This document shows, in pieces, positions 62,320-64,000 of a stretch of 64,000 bases of DNA. Origin of the DNA: Saccharophagus degradans 2-40. Its GTDB lineage: Bacteria > Pseudomonadota > Gammaproteobacteria > Pseudomonadales > Cellvibrionaceae. Within the stretch, counting starts at the first letter, position 1. Each line of letters opens with the position of its first letter. Both the position numbers and the translations under genes were made by a program. The stretch covers positions 2,962,501 through 3,026,500 of the forward strand of contig NC_007912.1 in assembly GCF_000013665.1 (NCBI RefSeq). The letters are read 5' to 3'. The notes beneath the pieces are model-generated. The model was not told where the DNA came from. It saw nothing but the letters and a program-made list of their open reading frames with translations, and searched no databases.

Positions 62320-63333
62320 CTAAAATGTGCGGCTGTGGTACCAGTTTACTGGTCGCGAGAATTTATCTACTTGATCAGCAACATCCAAAATTAATGCAAA
62401 CAGCGCCATTCGCACCAAAATACCGTTATCGGTTTGGCGGAAAATTGCCAGGTTGGGGTTTTGGTTTAAGTCGTTATCTAACTCATTCGCATCGGAGCGA
62501 GAATCGCGTGGCAGCGGGTGCATAATTACCGTGTTTGGCTCGCAAAACTGGGTGTAAATAGCTTGGTTTAAGCGGAATCGACCACGGTACAAGTCGGCCT
62601 CCTCTTTCGAGCCGAAGCGCTCCTCTTGGATACGAGTAGAATACACAATATCAACATGGCCAATACTGTTGGCCAAATCGGACGATACATCCACTCTGTG
62701 CCCCAAGCCGCGCAGCAATTCTACGTACTCTTCTGGCATGGCGAGCTCTTCTGGGCTAACTAACACTACCTGCAAATTTGCAAACAACCCCAATAAGCGC
62801 ATTAAAGAGTGAACGGTACGACCGTGCTTCAAGTCGCCAATCATGGCGATACGCAAACCATCTAAACTGCGGCCTTTATCGCGCAGCTCTTTTTGAATGG
62901 TGTATAGGTCGAGCAGCGCTTGGCTTGGGTGCTCATTGGCACCATCGCCACCGTTAATTACAGGCACCCTACTCGCTTGGGCAAATTCAGCTACAGACCC
63001 TTCTTGCGGGTGACGCATGCAAATTACATCGGAGTAACCAGACAGTACACGCGCGGTATCGTAAAGCGACTCGCCTTTTGCTATGGCAGAACTTTTAAAA
63101 CCTGTGGTCTCTCTTACCTCCCCGCCCAACAGGTTGAAAGCACAACCAAAACTTACCCGGGTACGCGTAGAGGGCTCGAAAAACATATTGCCCAAAATGG
63201 CACCCTCTAACACGCGGGTAACCTTTTGACGCAGGGCATAAGGCTCCATGGAATCAGCAACGGCAAAAATACGCTCTATATCTGCGCGTTCGAATTGCTC
63301 TACCGATAAGATGTGAGAACCAGAAAATTTCAT
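62320..63333 (-). CDS. pyrB: Aspartate carbamoyltransferase
   Basis: 337 residues. Carbamoyl-phosphate loop FFEPSTRTRVSF, the KGES loop (AIAKGESLYDT), HPSQALLDLYT, the aspartate-binding IGDLKHGRTVHSL, and HPLPR. It catalyses the committed step of pyrimidine synthesis, the condensation of aspartate and carbamoyl phosphate. I start at MKFSGSHIL (63333); the frame to 63369 is unsupported. No pyrI or pyrC is adjacent. It is slightly longer than E. coli PyrB. Confidence 0.95.
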   Translation of the reverse strand: MKFSGSHILSVEQFERADIERIFAVADSMEPYALRQKVTRVLEGAILGNMFFEPSTRTRVSFGCAFNLLGGEVRETTGFKSSAIAKGESLYDTARVLSGYSDVICMRHPQEGSVAEFAQASRVPVINGGDGANEHPSQALLDLYTIQKELRDKGRSLDGLRIAMIGDLKHGRTVHSLMRLLGLFANLQVVLVSPEELAMPEEYVELLRGLGHRVDVSSDLANSIGHVDIVYSTRIQEERFGSKEEADLYRGRFRLNQAIYTQFCEPNTVIMHPLPRDSRSDANELDNDLNQNPNLAIFRQTDNGILVRMALFALILDVADQVDKFSRPVNWYHSRTF

Positions 63334-63509
63334 AACAGCGCCCCATATATTTGCCTGTGGTGAACCCAAATTTTGGCGCTATTCTACTCTGGGAAAAGCA
63401 AATAACAACTGCTTTGTTAAAGCTATTTTGGCACTGGCATCGCGCGCTGCCGCTATAGCGGCTAGGGTGTAACTTTTAGCGTAAAACCTTAGGATAGCAG
63501 CCCCAATGA

Positions 63510-64000
63510 TTACTCCCCCTTCCAAAGAGTATCTGTGACGAACCAAAGCTCCTTGCGAGCTAAAGGTGTTTGCGGGGTAAGATTTGGATTGGTTAAATAT
63601 ATGTGCTTACGGCCCTCCAGTATAGCTGGGTCGAGTTTAAATTCTGCGTGTAGGTGATGGGTAAAATAACGGTCGAATGAGCCGCTCGCCAACGATTTCT
63701 CCAACCCCAACTCAACCAATTTGGCCAGTACAAGATTGTCCTTTTTTACAAAGAAATAAAATGGCATGGGGTAAACCAATACAAGGCTATCTTCTACCTT
63801 TAGGCTGGGTAAATCTCTTGCGGCCAGTTCCCCCCAAGGCTCCATAATACCGCGAGGGAATGCATCAAAACGGCGGGCTACTAACATATCGAATAAGCTA
63901 GGGTAATTGCTCGATGTGACCACCTCAAAACCATTGGCTTTTAATACGCCTGTGTCTGCCCAATCCAGCGCTTGCCCCATACTGAACGCTTTTAAATCAT
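63510..64000 (-). CDS. Periplasmic binding protein (partial, runs off window)
   Basis: The frame stays open to the window end (DLKAFSMGQALDWADTGVLK), so the ATG at 63980 is internal and the gene begins beyond 64000. The visible 163 residues are lobe II of the same binding-protein family as the 28982-29839 gene: FDMLVARRFDAFPRGIMEPW is the counterpart of FHMLDSGRFDFYPRAVHEPW, and both end in PQTPLARKELW or PDTPLQRKELW. Confidence 0.8.
   Translation of the reverse strand, partial: DLKAFSMGQALDWADTGVLKANGFEVVTSSNYPSLFDMLVARRFDAFPRGIMEPWGELAARDLPSLKVEDSLVLVYPMPFYFFVKKDNLVLAKLVELGLEKSLASGSFDRYFTHHLHAEFKLDPAILEGRKHIYLTNPNLTPQTPLARKELWFVTDTLWKGE

Overview
The window looks like part of the chromosome of a marine, polysaccharide-degrading gammaproteobacterium of the Cellvibrionaceae type (Saccharophagus or Teredinibacter-like). 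This is inferred from the gene families (GH97, CE2 esterase, CBM-bearing giant secreted protein, YdiJ, DinG, ArgS, PyrB) and moderate GC; I could not run a search to fix the species.

Region 1 (about 1-13,130) is an integron gene-cassette array. It has 21 attC sites (one split by an insertion sequence) and 21 complete cassettes plus one partial cassette, all reading on the minus strand. Most cassettes carry one small gene of unknown function: lipoproteins, membrane proteins, a DUF4262 protein, an EF-Tu domain III-like protein and a 346-residue coiled-coil membrane protein. Four copies of an ORF-less cassette share a perfectly conserved hairpin. The right end looks like an attI core, but no integron integrase lies next to it. 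An IS110-family (IS1111-type) element sits precisely in one attC at 7497-9131. It carries a DEDD transposase and a long structured 3' non-coding region that probably encodes its guide (bridge/seek) RNA.

Region 2 (13.4-31.5 kb) is core metabolism. A minus-strand nitrate assimilation operon (cobA-nirB-nirD-nasA-dmsBC fusion) sits behind a near-perfect sigma-54 promoter. It is divergent from molybdenum cofactor genes moaA-moaB-moeA, which supply the cofactor of NasA. Then follow a GH97 glycosidase, a periplasmic binding protein, DUF1801 and DUF1244 proteins and a MOSC protein.

Region 3 (31.7-36.0 kb) is an ECF sigma factor, a zinc-finger anti-sigma factor behind an ECF-type promoter, two exported low-complexity proteins and a TPR-beta-barrel outer-membrane protein. 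This looks like a self-contained surface or secretion module that I cannot assign to a described system.

Region 4 (36.1-51 kb) holds a CE2 esterase, a YdiJ-type FAD/Fe-S dehydrogenase, a HisC-like aminotransferase, and a minus-strand set of a 2172-residue multi-domain secreted protein (starch-binding-like modules, sorbosone-dehydrogenase-like propeller, four CXXCH haem motifs, DUF1587/1595/1592/1588/1585), its DUF1552 partner and a small membrane protein. Heptamer and hexamer tandem repeats follow.

Region 5 (51.2-64 kb) is mostly housekeeping: purU, a 2,4-dienoyl-CoA-reductase-like SDR with an enoyl-CoA hydratase, argS, an acyltransferase-dinG-yqcC operon, a REC-GGDEF-REC diguanylate cyclase, an EF-hand protein, pyrB and a binding-protein gene cut by the window end.
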